NCBI RefSeq assembly: GCF_019969725.1
Contig: NZ_JAHXYW010000001.1
Location: 682,001 to 746,000, forward strand
Length of the DNA stretch: 64,000 nucleotides
Source of the DNA: Neobacillus bataviensis
GTDB lineage: Bacteria; Bacillota; Bacilli; Bacillales_B; DSM-18226
Reading direction: 5' to 3'
Positions within the stretch are counted from its first letter, which is position 1. The number at the start of each line of letters is the position of its first letter. Under the pieces are notes generated by a model that saw nothing but the letters and a program-made list of their open reading frames with translations, searched no databases and was not told the origin of the DNA. Positions 56,420 through 64,000 of this stretch are shown one piece after another. The translations under genes and the position numbers were made by a program.

Positions 56420-56616
56420 ATGATTTTATATAAGGTGTCCAAAAGCGGTAAATATCATATTGTAATGGATTTATTAGATAAGAAGTCAAAGTGTGGTCGT
56501 TATTTAATAGAAACGATTTAAATGAATTTAGAAAAAATGATTTTCATGAAATATGCAAAAACAAATTGGTTTGTGAGTTACCAAAGCTACATAGGGAGAT
56601 AATGTTAAAAGGATAA
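56420..56616 (+). pseudogene. Small frameshifted hypothetical gene
   Basis: An ideal AAGGAGATAAAA leads to ATG 56420: MILYKVSKSGKYHIVMDLLD and on to a stop at 56521. A shifted frame continues NDLNEFRKNDFHEICKNK and ends MLKG-stop at 56616. Together they look like one gene of about 64 codons broken by a small indel. Unknown function. Confidence 0.4.
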
Positions 56617-56656
56617 CTATCGTATAGGCAAATTGTACATATACAAGAACTTAATC

Positions 56657-56716
56657 AAGCATAAAATTTCCTAAAAAAAATAAAGCATAAAGTTTCCAAA
56701 CGGAAATTTTATGCTT
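56657..56716. terminator. Inverted repeat, possible terminator
   Basis: AAGCATAAAATTTCC (56657-56671) is the exact reverse complement of 56702-56716, and a near-copy AAGCATAAAGTTTCC lies in between, so two alternative hairpins are possible. Confidence 0.5.
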
Positions 56717-56734
56717 TACGTCATTCACTGTGAC

Positions 56735-56776
56735 TTGAATCATATTTTTGCCCGATATTGAACCATATTTTTGCCC
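56735..56776. repeat. 19-bp tandem repeats, possible insertion-sequence end
   Basis: TTGAATCATATTTTTGCCC (56735-56753) and TTGAACCATATTTTTGCCC (56758-56776) differ at one base. Multiple short direct repeats of this type are found at IS21-like ends; the assignment is tentative. Confidence 0.4.
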
Positions 56777-57144
56777 CCCTTGGTATTACAGTCTTTTTAC
56801 CTTGCATATATGAATAATTAGAAGTGCTCCTAAAAAGACAATACTTCCTGCACGCGGTGCATCTAAATCTTGTGTGATCATCATTACCCGTTTTCCCCTA
56901 TATAAGGAAGATCTGCACCTTTTCTTTGGCTTGAATCTTCTTGTTTTTTTATAAAACTTTCCATTAAAGAAAAATAAGAAAGATTTTTATTTTTTAATTC
57001 CTTCTTTATTAGTGATAGGGTGTATTAATATCCTCCTTTTCCCCAATTAAAAGCTGTCTTTTGGGTAAATCGTTTCTTCGATTGTCAGCGCTTTTTCCTA
57101 AAAATCAATACTCCTTATATCAAAGTCATACTTTAACCATAGAA
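56777..57144. other. Region without intact genes
   Basis: A short minus-strand frame near 56790-56895 reads MMITQDLDAPRAGSIVFLGA and then a stop; whether it is real is unclear. Nothing else was recognised. Confidence 0.3.
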
Positions 57145-57400
57145 ATGTATATTAAAATGCTTTTAGAATACCAAAAGCACCTATCTACGTTTGAGGAAGA
57201 AATAGATGCTTTAGCAAAAGAAATTCAAAGAATATAAGATTATTCAATCGATCCCTGGTATCGGAGAAAAAATCGCGGCAACAATTATTTCTGAAATCGG
57301 CGAGATTGATCGGTTTAATCACCCTAAAAAGGTCGTAGCTTTTGCCGGAATTGACACAAGTATATTTGAATCTGGTAGATTTAAGGGAACGGTCAATCGT
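57145..57400 (+). pseudogene. IS110-family transposase remnant
   Basis: The plus strand reads MLLEYQKHLSTFEEEIDALA and, after a frameshift, IIQSIPGIGEKIAATIISEI, RFNHPKKVVAFAGIDTS and GRFKG. IPGIG-x-x-x-A and the FAGID segment are the C-terminal (transposase_20) domain of IS110/IS116/IS902 enzymes. The N-terminal DEDD domain and the very C-terminus are gone. Confidence 0.85.
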
Positions 57401-57552
57401 TTCAACCCGTTCTTTCACCGCTACTTTCTTCAACGACCTCCTCCCTTATAATTTTATTGTCTGATTAATTTTGAAAAATACACTCTGTTACAAACCAGTT
57501 TTCGCTTAGAAGTTATCTTAATGAATCTATTAATCTAAACATAGATTCTATG

Positions 57553-58476
57553 TTAATTTAATTGATGGATTTTTATTTCCTTTTCATAATGTAAAATTAG
57601 CGCAGGATTTACCATTCCCGTTTTAATTTCCAAAGTATTCAATAACCCCATTAAAACACTGCGTAAAAAGAGATACTTTCCCTGATATCCTAACATTAAT
57701 CCAGCAGCAAAACCTGCTACTGTAGCATCTCCAGAACCAACAGGGTTTATTGGTTTGATTTTTGGAATAACAACACGAAATAGCTGTTCTCGATGCTTAA
57801 TGACGGCTCCTTGATCTCCAAGAGTTACCATTATATAAGGAACAGGAACTGGAAACTCCTTAAGCTCATTTATCAACTCTTCTTTGGAGTTTAAAGTTTT
57901 TCCAATTAACTGTTCAAATTCAGAAATGTTAGGTTTAATCATGGTTGGCAATGAACATAAAGATTCTTTCATTGCAACCCCACTTGTATCTAGTAAAAAG
58001 GGCTTTTGAAATCGATGTGCCATATTAATTAATTCCTTATAAAACGTTGTAGGAAGTCCTAATGGTAAACTCCCCGATGCTACAATAACAGAGGCTGCCT
58101 TAAATTGTTCCTCCATTGCCTTTAGGAATGTAATTTTTTCTTCCTCTTTAATTAATGGTCCCTCTTCCATCACTTCGGTTTGAACTAAATCATGCAGAAC
58201 AGCAATACAATTCCTTGTATCTTCTTTAATCGGAATAAAGGAGTTGGATATCCCTTCACGTTCCAATTCTCTTTTAATATAATGGCCATTGGTACCACCC
58301 ATGAACCCAGTAGCCTTAACCGTTAAATTTAAACAATTAAGAACCCTGGTCACGTTTAGCCCTTTACCACCGGCTGTTTTCATTGTGGAATTACATCGGT
58401 TTGCTCCACCTAATTGAAACCCCGATATTTGATAATTAATGTCAACTGATGGGTTTAGCGTTATCGTTAAAATCAT
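57553..58476 (-). CDS. PfkB-family hexose-phosphate kinase (tagatose-6-phosphate/1-phosphofructokinase type)
   Basis: 307 residues. LTITLNPSVDINYQI opens the 1-PFK/LacC group, GGKGLNVTRVL (about 38-48) is the first PfkB signature, and NPVGSGDATVAGFAAG (about 247-262) holds the catalytic aspartate. It would phosphorylate a ketohexose phosphate to the bisphosphate used by the aldolase encoded just upstream; the two genes overlap by four bases. From context tagatose-6-phosphate is a better guess than fructose-1-phosphate. Confidence 0.88.
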   Translation of the reverse strand: MILTITLNPSVDINYQISGFQLGGANRCNSTMKTAGGKGLNVTRVLNCLNLTVKATGFMGGTNGHYIKRELEREGISNSFIPIKEDTRNCIAVLHDLVQTEVMEEGPLIKEEEKITFLKAMEEQFKAASVIVASGSLPLGLPTTFYKELINMAHRFQKPFLLDTSGVAMKESLCSLPTMIKPNISEFEQLIGKTLNSKEELINELKEFPVPVPYIMVTLGDQGAVIKHREQLFRVVIPKIKPINPVGSGDATVAGFAAGLMLGYQGKYLFLRSVLMGLLNTLEIKTGMVNPALILHYEKEIKIHQLN

Positions 58477-59342
58477 GCTTTACCGTTACTAAGGCACATC
58501 TTGATTTTTTCGATAGCAATTTGTTTCATTGCTGCCTTTGCTGGTGCCATATATTTTCGGGGGTCACTTTCATTTGGGTAATTAATCATGAAATCCCTTA
58601 GGGCTTTAGAAAAAGGAATTTTCAGCTCCGTAGCAATATTCACTTTGCAGCATCCCAGAGCAATACATTTCCTTACGTCATCAACTGAAATTCCTGATGC
58701 ACCGTGTAAAACTAGAGGAATGTCTAGTTTCTTCTGGATAATAGCCAGACGATCAAAATCTAGTTTAGGTTCTGATGCATACAAACCATGAGCAGTACCG
58801 ATTGCAACGGCTAAAGAGTCAATCCCTGTTTCTCTCGCAAAAACGACGGCAGCATCCGGATCCGTGTAGAAGGAATCCTCTTTTTTCACGATAAGGTCAT
58901 CTTCCTGACCTCCAAGTCGTCCAAGTTCCCCTTCAACTGAAGCATTATAATGTCTTGCCAGCTCAACGATTTCTCTTGTAATTTGAATATTTTCCTCAAA
59001 AGGGTGGTGAGAGCCATCTATCATGACTGATTTTACACCTAACTGTAAAGAAAACTCGATATCAGTTCTTTTTTCATGGTGGTCCAAATGAAGGGCAATC
59101 GGAGTTGAATATCGAGCTGCAGCAGACTCCACAATCGCTTGTATATAATCTCTTCCAGCATAAGCAAATGTTCCAGGGGTAGCAGCCAAAATAACAGGAG
59201 AGCTTAATTCTGCTGCAGCTTCAGTAACAACTTGAATTGTTTCTAGGTTATGAATATTGAATGCCGGAACGGCATATCCTCCCTTTTGAGCTTTAGTCAG
59301 CATTTCCTTTGTATTGACTAGATTGGAAGTCTTAACACTCAT
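58473..59342 (-). CDS. Class II bisphosphate aldolase (GatY/KbaY/FbaA family)
   Basis: 289 residues of the zinc-dependent aldolase family. Metal ligands and active-site motifs are visible in PIALHLDHHEK (about 82-92), SVEGELGRLGG, IGTAHGLY (about 180-187) and LHGASGI. It cleaves tagatose- or fructose-1,6-bisphosphate to triose phosphates. Its stop overlaps the start of the kinase gene downstream. Next to an AgaS-like gene, the tagatose-bisphosphate specificity is more likely, but sequence alone does not decide. Confidence 0.92.
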   Translation of the reverse strand: MSVKTSNLVNTKEMLTKAQKGGYAVPAFNIHNLETIQVVTEAAAELSSPVILAATPGTFAYAGRDYIQAIVESAAARYSTPIALHLDHHEKRTDIEFSLQLGVKSVMIDGSHHPFEENIQITREIVELARHYNASVEGELGRLGGQEDDLIVKKEDSFYTDPDAAVVFARETGIDSLAVAIGTAHGLYASEPKLDFDRLAIIQKKLDIPLVLHGASGISVDDVRKCIALGCCKVNIATELKIPFSKALRDFMINYPNESDPRKYMAPAKAAMKQIAIEKIKMCLSNGKA

Positions 59343-59359
59343 TTGAATTCCCCCTACTA

Positions 59360-60535
59360 TTACAATGAATGGATGGTAACACCTTGGACTACCCTGTTTA
59401 CCATTCCATTTATACTGGGGTTATCAACTTTTAATCCTAACTGAATCGATTTTTTAACAGCAAGTGCCTGAGCAAAAAGCACATAAATAAGTCCGAGATA
59501 AATGTCTTCTAGTTCCCCATCACTATTAACAATTAGTTGCCAATCAGTTGTTTGCAGTACTTCATGATCGTAACAATTATCTATACTTACAATCTTTAAA
59601 TCTAGATTTTCTTCATACAACTCTTTTAGAAGATCTCTATCATATCTCCGAGTATAAGAATCTCTTGAAAGGAATAGGACCACCAATGTCTGGTCATTCA
59701 GAATAGATTTTGGCCCATGACGGAATCCTAGGGGAGTTTCATGCATAGAAATGACTTGACCAGATGTTAATTCCAAAACCTTTAATGCTGATTCGCGTGC
59801 AATACTTCCTAAAATACCAGAACCTAAGAAAATAATACGTTCGAATTCAAACTGAAAAATATGACCAAGATCATTCGAAAGTTCATTTAATAAAGATTCG
59901 CCAGAAGTCGATAAATTATCAACAATACCTTTTAGGGATTCTAGTTTTTCATATTGGAAGACTAATAAACTTGATAGCATCATACAGGTAAAACTACTAG
60001 TCATAGCAAATCCTTGATCGTTTGATTCAGCAGGCATTATAAGAAGCAGCGCTTTGGAATCGTTCCTTACTTTTTCAGCCAAATCCCCTTTTTCATTACA
60101 TGTAATGACGATTTGATAAAAATCACTAATTATTTTTTCACCTAGTTCAACTGCAGCTACGCTCTCAGGACTGTTACCTGAGCGAGCAAACGAAACTAGA
60201 ACAGTTGGAATATCATCTTGAAAATAATAAGTGGGGGCCGAAACCAAATCAGTTGTTGCTATTGCTTGAAAATCAAATCCCTTATTTGAATAGTTTTTTC
60301 TTAAAAATGGAACAACCGTTTCTCCAATAAAAGCTGAAGTACCAGCGCCTGTAAATACAAAACGAACTCGCGAATGCTCAACAGAAAGATGTTTAAAAAA
60401 CTGTTCAATTTTGTCTTTTTGTTTTAAGACCAGCTCAAATACTTTTTTCCAAAGTTTTGGCTGCTGCATGATTTCATTAACTGTATTCGCTGCACCCAAT
60501 TGTTCAATATGTTCTTCTGAAAATGGTAGAAACAT
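59360..60535 (-). CDS. SIS-domain amino-sugar-phosphate isomerase/deaminase (AgaS-like)
   Basis: 391 residues with two SIS domains. FVFTGAGTSAFIGE (about 59-72), SFARSGNSPESVAA (about 114-127), ETPLGFRHGPKS (about 263-274) and a C-terminal SIS region resemble AgaS, the galactosamine-6-phosphate deaminase/isomerase, and more distantly FrlB deglycases. It would convert an amino-sugar phosphate into a ketohexose phosphate plus ammonia or amine. It sits between the aldolase and a FAD oxidase gene. Confidence 0.85.
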   Translation of the reverse strand: MFLPFSEEHIEQLGAANTVNEIMQQPKLWKKVFELVLKQKDKIEQFFKHLSVEHSRVRFVFTGAGTSAFIGETVVPFLRKNYSNKGFDFQAIATTDLVSAPTYYFQDDIPTVLVSFARSGNSPESVAAVELGEKIISDFYQIVITCNEKGDLAEKVRNDSKALLLIMPAESNDQGFAMTSSFTCMMLSSLLVFQYEKLESLKGIVDNLSTSGESLLNELSNDLGHIFQFEFERIIFLGSGILGSIARESALKVLELTSGQVISMHETPLGFRHGPKSILNDQTLVVLFLSRDSYTRRYDRDLLKELYEENLDLKIVSIDNCYDHEVLQTTDWQLIVNSDGELEDIYLGLIYVLFAQALAVKKSIQLGLKVDNPSINGMVNRVVQGVTIHSL

Positions 60536-60549
60536 ATTATTACCTCCAT

Positions 60550-61821
60550 TTATGCCAATTTATCAAGCAATCTATAATATAGTTCAACTACATTCATAAT
60601 CATGGCTCTTTGTCCGTGAAATGGAATTCTTTTAAGTGGAAGTTTTTCTAGATGATGTTTTAAGCAATTTTCCTGAGTAATATTCTGTGCTAACACTTTT
60701 CCTAGTAATGTTGTGATGGCAGCTCCATGCCCAGCACAGCCTACAGCATAGTGGGTACCATCCTCTAATTGACCAATATGTGGAAAAAAATCATAAGTCA
60801 TCCCTAGGAAACCTCCCCACGAATAATCAAAACCAAACTCTTTCAATTCAGGAAATACTTTTACTAAATCAGCTAAGACCTCTCTGTATGTCTCAATACT
60901 TTCATTACCCCGAAGACTATCTTTCCCACCGAATACTAGTCGAAAATCTGGTGTTAGTCTGAAGTAATTAAGAAAGTTTTTGGTGTCAAAAATCATGCGG
61001 TTATTTGGAATTAACTTTTTTGCTAGTTCTTGTGGAATTGGCTGTGTAGCAATCATATAGCTCGCAACAGGTAATACAGACTTGGTTAATTTTTTCTTAA
61101 GGCCATCTGTATAACCATTGGTAGCAATTACAATATGTTTTGCTTTTATTTTTCCTAAGGGAGTTTTTACGATGGTGTATTTTGAAGTATGTTCTATAGA
61201 ATCTACCCTTGAATGTTCATAAATAGTTCCATTTAAATCCTCAACTGCCTTTGCTAATCCAAGAGCATAGTTGAGTGGATGGAAAGAAAAGCTTTGTGAA
61301 TCTAATAGGCCGCCATGATAAAGGGAGGAATTGAGTTCAGCATGCATTTCATTTTCCTCAATAATTTTTGTTTTATAATTACCATACGCCTCTAAAAATT
61401 CCTGTTCTCGTTTTAACGCATTCAAATGCATAGGTTTATATGCTGCTATAAAATGGCCGCTTTGTTTTAAATCACAATCAATGTTTCGTTCTTGTACGAT
61501 AGACTTCACAAGATTAATCCCATCTAAAGAGAATTCAAACATATTTTTTGCAACGGAATTACCATATTTTTTAGATATTATATTCATTTGATGGTGATAA
61601 CCTGGAAGAATCATGCCGGCATTACGTCCACTAGCCCCCCAGCCAACCTTGTGCTGCTCTAAAACAACAGTGTTTACCCCTTTTTGTAAAAGATGGTAAG
61701 CTGTTGAAAGTCCCGTATAACCTCCACCAATAATGACTACATCCGCTTCTTTTTCCCCTTGTAATGTCTCTTTTTGTGTACGATTATTTGAAGTTGCTTC
61801 CCATAAAGATATTGATTTCAT
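60550..61821 (-). CDS. FAD-dependent amine oxidase/dehydrogenase (DAO family, PuuB-like)
   Basis: 423 residues. VVIIGGGYTGLSTAYHLL (about 28-45) is the FAD-binding Rossmann motif, and WGASGRNAGMILPG (about 61-74) is the second DAO-family block; AVGCAGHGAAIT (about 376-387) closes the cofactor site. The closest group I recognise is gamma-glutamylputrescine oxidase/glycine-oxidase-like enzymes that oxidise secondary or primary amines. Its presence inside an amino-sugar-like operon is unusual and may mean the substrate is an N-substituted sugar amine (inference). Confidence 0.85.
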   Translation of the reverse strand: MKSISLWEATSNNRTQKETLQGEKEADVVIIGGGYTGLSTAYHLLQKGVNTVVLEQHKVGWGASGRNAGMILPGYHHQMNIISKKYGNSVAKNMFEFSLDGINLVKSIVQERNIDCDLKQSGHFIAAYKPMHLNALKREQEFLEAYGNYKTKIIEENEMHAELNSSLYHGGLLDSQSFSFHPLNYALGLAKAVEDLNGTIYEHSRVDSIEHTSKYTIVKTPLGKIKAKHIVIATNGYTDGLKKKLTKSVLPVASYMIATQPIPQELAKKLIPNNRMIFDTKNFLNYFRLTPDFRLVFGGKDSLRGNESIETYREVLADLVKVFPELKEFGFDYSWGGFLGMTYDFFPHIGQLEDGTHYAVGCAGHGAAITTLLGKVLAQNITQENCLKHHLEKLPLKRIPFHGQRAMIMNVVELYYRLLDKLA

Positions 61822-61836
61822 CTTAAGTACACTCTC

Positions 61837-62772
61837 CTAGGAGTATTTTCGTAATTCACTAAGAGTAGGATAAGTTTTTCGATCTCTTTGGGTGATGACG
61901 CGGGATGCTAAATTGTTGGCGAAGGATAATCGGTTTAAAGGATTCTCCTCCCAACGACTTGCGTATAAATATCCCATGTCAAAAACATCTCCTGCACCGG
62001 TTGTATCCACTGCAGTTACCTTTGTTCCGGCCTCTCTGATGATTTTCCCCTCTTTACAAAAGGCAGCACCTTTCGATCCAAGCTTTACAACCACTTCACA
62101 ACAATATTGACTCACAATATGAAGTGCATCATGCCAATCTTCTTTTCCTGTAAGATTACAAATTTCAGTTTCATTTGGCATGTAAACATCCACATATTTC
62201 AAAATTTCTAGAGTTTGAGAAACGGTCTTTTCCGACCATCCATTTGGGTCCCAGCTTGGATCAAAATAAATCTTCTTCCCTAGTGCTCTTTGTTCTTTTG
62301 CCACAACTAGTGCATCTTCCACTGAAAATTTAGGGAGTAAATACGCACCGCAAATAACAATTTCTTCACACTCATTTAATAAGTGCTTTTTACTATGGTA
62401 CATTTCCAAATCAAAATAGTCATGCGCACCGGAAACTGTTGTGATGGCCCGTGATCCATCCTTGTGAACAATAACAAACCCTACACATGTTTGTTGATTC
62501 GGCAACTTAACTATTCCTTGTGTCTCTAAACCTCGTTTAAGAAGGGCTTCTATTAAAAAGTCACCATATTCATCGTTTCCAACACTAGAAAGAATTATTG
62601 AGGGGATACCTAGACTATGTAAAGCTAAGGCCATATATCCAGCTGTTCCTGCGATACGCTGTTCAAATCGATCAGCCAAAATTTCAGTATCCCATTTGGG
62701 TGCTTCTTTTACACTTCCAATGATAACATCTATATTATAGTTTCCAATGATACCAACTGGTTTTACCATCAC
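61837..62772 (-). CDS. PfkB-family sugar kinase (ribokinase/FrlD-like)
   Basis: 311 residues. KPVGIIGNYNIDVII at the N-terminus, RIAGTAGYMALALHSLG (about 38-54) and AVDTTGAGDVFDMGYL (about 256-271) with the catalytic Asp are the ribokinase-family marks. It is the first gene of the operon and has no phosphotransferase genes near it, so it may phosphorylate a sugar imported unmodified. FrlD-type fructosamine kinases are one possible relative. Confidence 0.88.
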   Translation of the reverse strand: MMVKPVGIIGNYNIDVIIGSVKEAPKWDTEILADRFEQRIAGTAGYMALALHSLGIPSIILSSVGNDEYGDFLIEALLKRGLETQGIVKLPNQQTCVGFVIVHKDGSRAITTVSGAHDYFDLEMYHSKKHLLNECEEIVICGAYLLPKFSVEDALVVAKEQRALGKKIYFDPSWDPNGWSEKTVSQTLEILKYVDVYMPNETEICNLTGKEDWHDALHIVSQYCCEVVVKLGSKGAAFCKEGKIIREAGTKVTAVDTTGAGDVFDMGYLYASRWEENPLNRLSFANNLASRVITQRDRKTYPTLSELRKYS

Positions 62773-62866
62773 TTTTTACCCCGATTCATTTCTTGGTATT
62801 CAATTTCTTTTTTATCAAATGAGATGAACGACAACACCCGAATCATATTGATTCCAACTATTAGTG

Positions 62867-62882
62867 GGTTGATGGGTCAACC
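62867..62882. promoter_or_regulatory. Short inverted repeat in the kinase promoter region
   Basis: GGTTGA (62867-62872) and TCAACC (62877-62882) mirror each other across TGGG, about 100 bases before the kinase start and next to the GntR gene. A candidate operator only. Confidence 0.35.
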
Positions 62883-62896
62883 TCATGTGGAGAATA

Positions 62897-62917
62897 ACCC
62901 TCAAAAAAATTGAGGGT
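62897..62917 (-). terminator. Hairpin after the GntR gene
   Basis: ACCCTCAA (62897-62904) pairs with TTGAGGGT (62910-62917) directly after the GntR stop. The T-rich part lies in the loop, so its strength is doubtful. Confidence 0.5.
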
Positions 62918-62918
62918 A

Positions 62919-63650
62919 TTATAAAAGCTCTGTATAAAAGCGGCAACGGTCGCCTCGGATTAATGACCGGCAAAACTCAACAGGGATCCCTTGATTGTCA
63001 TATGCTATACGTTCTAAAAGCAGAGCTGGATTCCCCTCTCCTACTTGTAGAATCATACTTTCATGACTACGGATTAGAACCGGTTCAAAAACCTCTTTAG
63101 CCTTTGTTACATAGATCCCATACTCCTTTTGCATTACATCATATAAGGAGTTATTTTCTAACATTTTCGCTGTCAGGTTGGGAAACAATTGCGTTGGAAT
63201 ATAGGATGTTTCTAATATAATGGGTTCATCTCCACTGCACCTTAATCGGTTTAATTCAAATACTTGATTGTTTTCAGTAAGCTGTAGTTTTTTTGCTACA
63301 CCAACTCTTGCTTCGTTTTCTTTAAGGCTGAGAATAATGTCTTTAGGATTTAATCCTCTGCTTTTCATCACCTTGCTAAAACTATAAAAATTGGATAATG
63401 ATTGATCAATTTTCGGCGCTGACACAAACGTCCCCTTACCCTGAATTCGATTTAGCATCCCTTCTTGGACAAGTTCATCTATCGCTTTTTTAACCGTATT
63501 TCGGCTAATATTATATTCGTGCTGTAATTGGATTTCAGAAGGAATCATGAAACCAGGATTCCAAGTTCCAGATTCAATATTTTCCAATAAGATTTCTTTT
63601 AATTGGTAATAAAGTGGAATAACACTAGAAGTATTTAGTTTTTTCTCCAT
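62919..63650 (-). CDS. GntR-family regulator with UTRA domain
   Basis: 243 residues: a winged helix-turn-helix (QLQHEYNISRNTVKKAIDEL, about 42-61; IQGKGTFVS wing, about 69-77) and a UTRA effector domain (about 95-240) with VFELNRLRCSGDEPI and FCRSLIRGDRCRFY. UTRA regulators usually sense phosphorylated sugars. It is upstream of, and in the same direction as, the kinase-oxidase-SIS-aldolase-kinase operon and probably represses it. Confidence 0.92.
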   Translation of the reverse strand: MEKKLNTSSVIPLYYQLKEILLENIESGTWNPGFMIPSEIQLQHEYNISRNTVKKAIDELVQEGMLNRIQGKGTFVSAPKIDQSLSNFYSFSKVMKSRGLNPKDIILSLKENEARVGVAKKLQLTENNQVFELNRLRCSGDEPIILETSYIPTQLFPNLTAKMLENNSLYDVMQKEYGIYVTKAKEVFEPVLIRSHESMILQVGEGNPALLLERIAYDNQGIPVEFCRSLIRGDRCRFYTELL

Positions 63651-63684
63651 TTATCAGTCACCTACTTTCATATTTGAAATTTAC

Positions 63685-64000
63685 TTAACCATTTTGTTTT
63701 TCATAAGCCTCCGGGGCAGCACACGAAATGAATTCAGCCACATGTTGATAATCAATATCTGCTGCTTCAAAAACAGCATAAGGAACGACACCGTGAGCTG
63801 CATCTGTATGTCCAGATAATTGATTACTTGCTGCTACTCGTCTCATTCTATTTTTTATTGCTTTTATCCTATCAGTCCCGAGTTCTTGTCTTGCTTGTTT
63901 TAATTCCGAGAATCCATTAAAATCTAATCTTTCTTCTAGTAAAGAATCTAGAGAAATAAATTGAATCTGTTTCCCCCTTAAATCAATATAAAGTAAATCA
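63685..64000 (-). CDS. C-terminal part of an unidentified protein (runs off the window)
   Basis: About 104 codons open at the right edge, ending at 63685. The visible part reads YIDLRGKQIQFISLDSLLEE, GHTDAAHGVVPYAVFEAADI and CAAPEAYEKQNG-stop. I do not recognise it. It is transcribed towards the GntR gene and ends about 35 bases before that gene's start, so it could be part of the same transcription unit. Confidence 0.7.
   Translation of the reverse strand, partial: DLLYIDLRGKQIQFISLDSLLEERLDFNGFSELKQARQELGTDRIKAIKNRMRRVAASNQLSGHTDAAHGVVPYAVFEAADIDYQHVAEFISCAAPEAYEKQNG

Noticed and set aside
57185..57433. 82-residue minus-strand open frame
   Set aside because: It is antisense to the IS110 transposase remnant, whose protein motifs are unmistakable.
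1..64000. CRISPR arrays, rRNA genes, riboswitches and T-boxes
   Set aside because: No regularly spaced repeat array, rRNA-like sequence or recognisable leader structure was seen by eye; a covariance-model scan would be needed to exclude small RNAs.

Overview
The window looks like the chromosome of a low-G+C Gram-positive, spore-former-type member of the Bacillaceae (inference). The basis is strong GGAGG-type ribosome binding sites, several TTG starts, and families typical of Bacillus relatives: GlnK/GlnL-GlsA-GlnT, YwaF, Vpr and bacillopeptidase-F-like proteases, cre-like sites and a LexA/DinR-type box. I cannot name the species.

Left third (1-20.5 kb): mostly catabolic operons on the minus strand. 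In order: an aldehyde dehydrogenase/permease pair with a LacI regulator; 5-oxoprolinase pxpB-pxpC-pxpA; a pyroglutamyl-peptide cluster (giant M14 peptidase, DUF969 and DUF979 membrane proteins, IclR regulator, pyroglutamyl peptidase I); transaldolase and transketolase with a divergent DeoR-type regulator; and an isolated three-gene phage-type replication cassette (initiator-like, G39P-like loader, DnaB helicase). The peptidase, pyroglutamyl peptidase and oxoprolinase genes read as one route from N-terminally blocked peptides to glutamate.

Middle (20.5-40.8 kb): a YwaF-like membrane protein; a five-gene oligopeptide-type ABC transporter with two tandem TIM-barrel epimerase-like genes and a divergent LysR regulator; the glutamine module (two-component system, glutaminase, glutamine transporter); and glutamate dehydrogenase. 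It is interrupted by gene remnants: a symporter, a GH42 galactosidase and short orphan reading frames.

Right part (40.8-57.5 kb): accessory DNA with two very large secreted subtilases, a beheaded third subtilase, a broken tyrosine recombinase beside an SOS-type promoter, and a 3-kb gene graveyard (acyl-CoA ligase, integrase, CheR and IS110 fragments).

The most striking structure is a family of four fragments derived from the 3' half of a selenocysteine tRNA (anticodon UCA, long variable arm, 8-bp acceptor stem). Two copies are a 63-bp perfect direct repeat 15.9 kb apart; one of these lies next to the recombinase remnant and recombinase-arm-like repeats. I read them as fossil attachment sites of elements that target selC. 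No intact selC is in the window.

Final part (57.5-64 kb): an operon resembling amino-sugar/tagatose catabolism (GntR/UTRA regulator, two PfkB kinases, AgaS-like SIS protein, class II aldolase) that also contains a FAD-dependent amine-oxidase-like gene. Its substrate is unclear. A further gene runs off the right edge.
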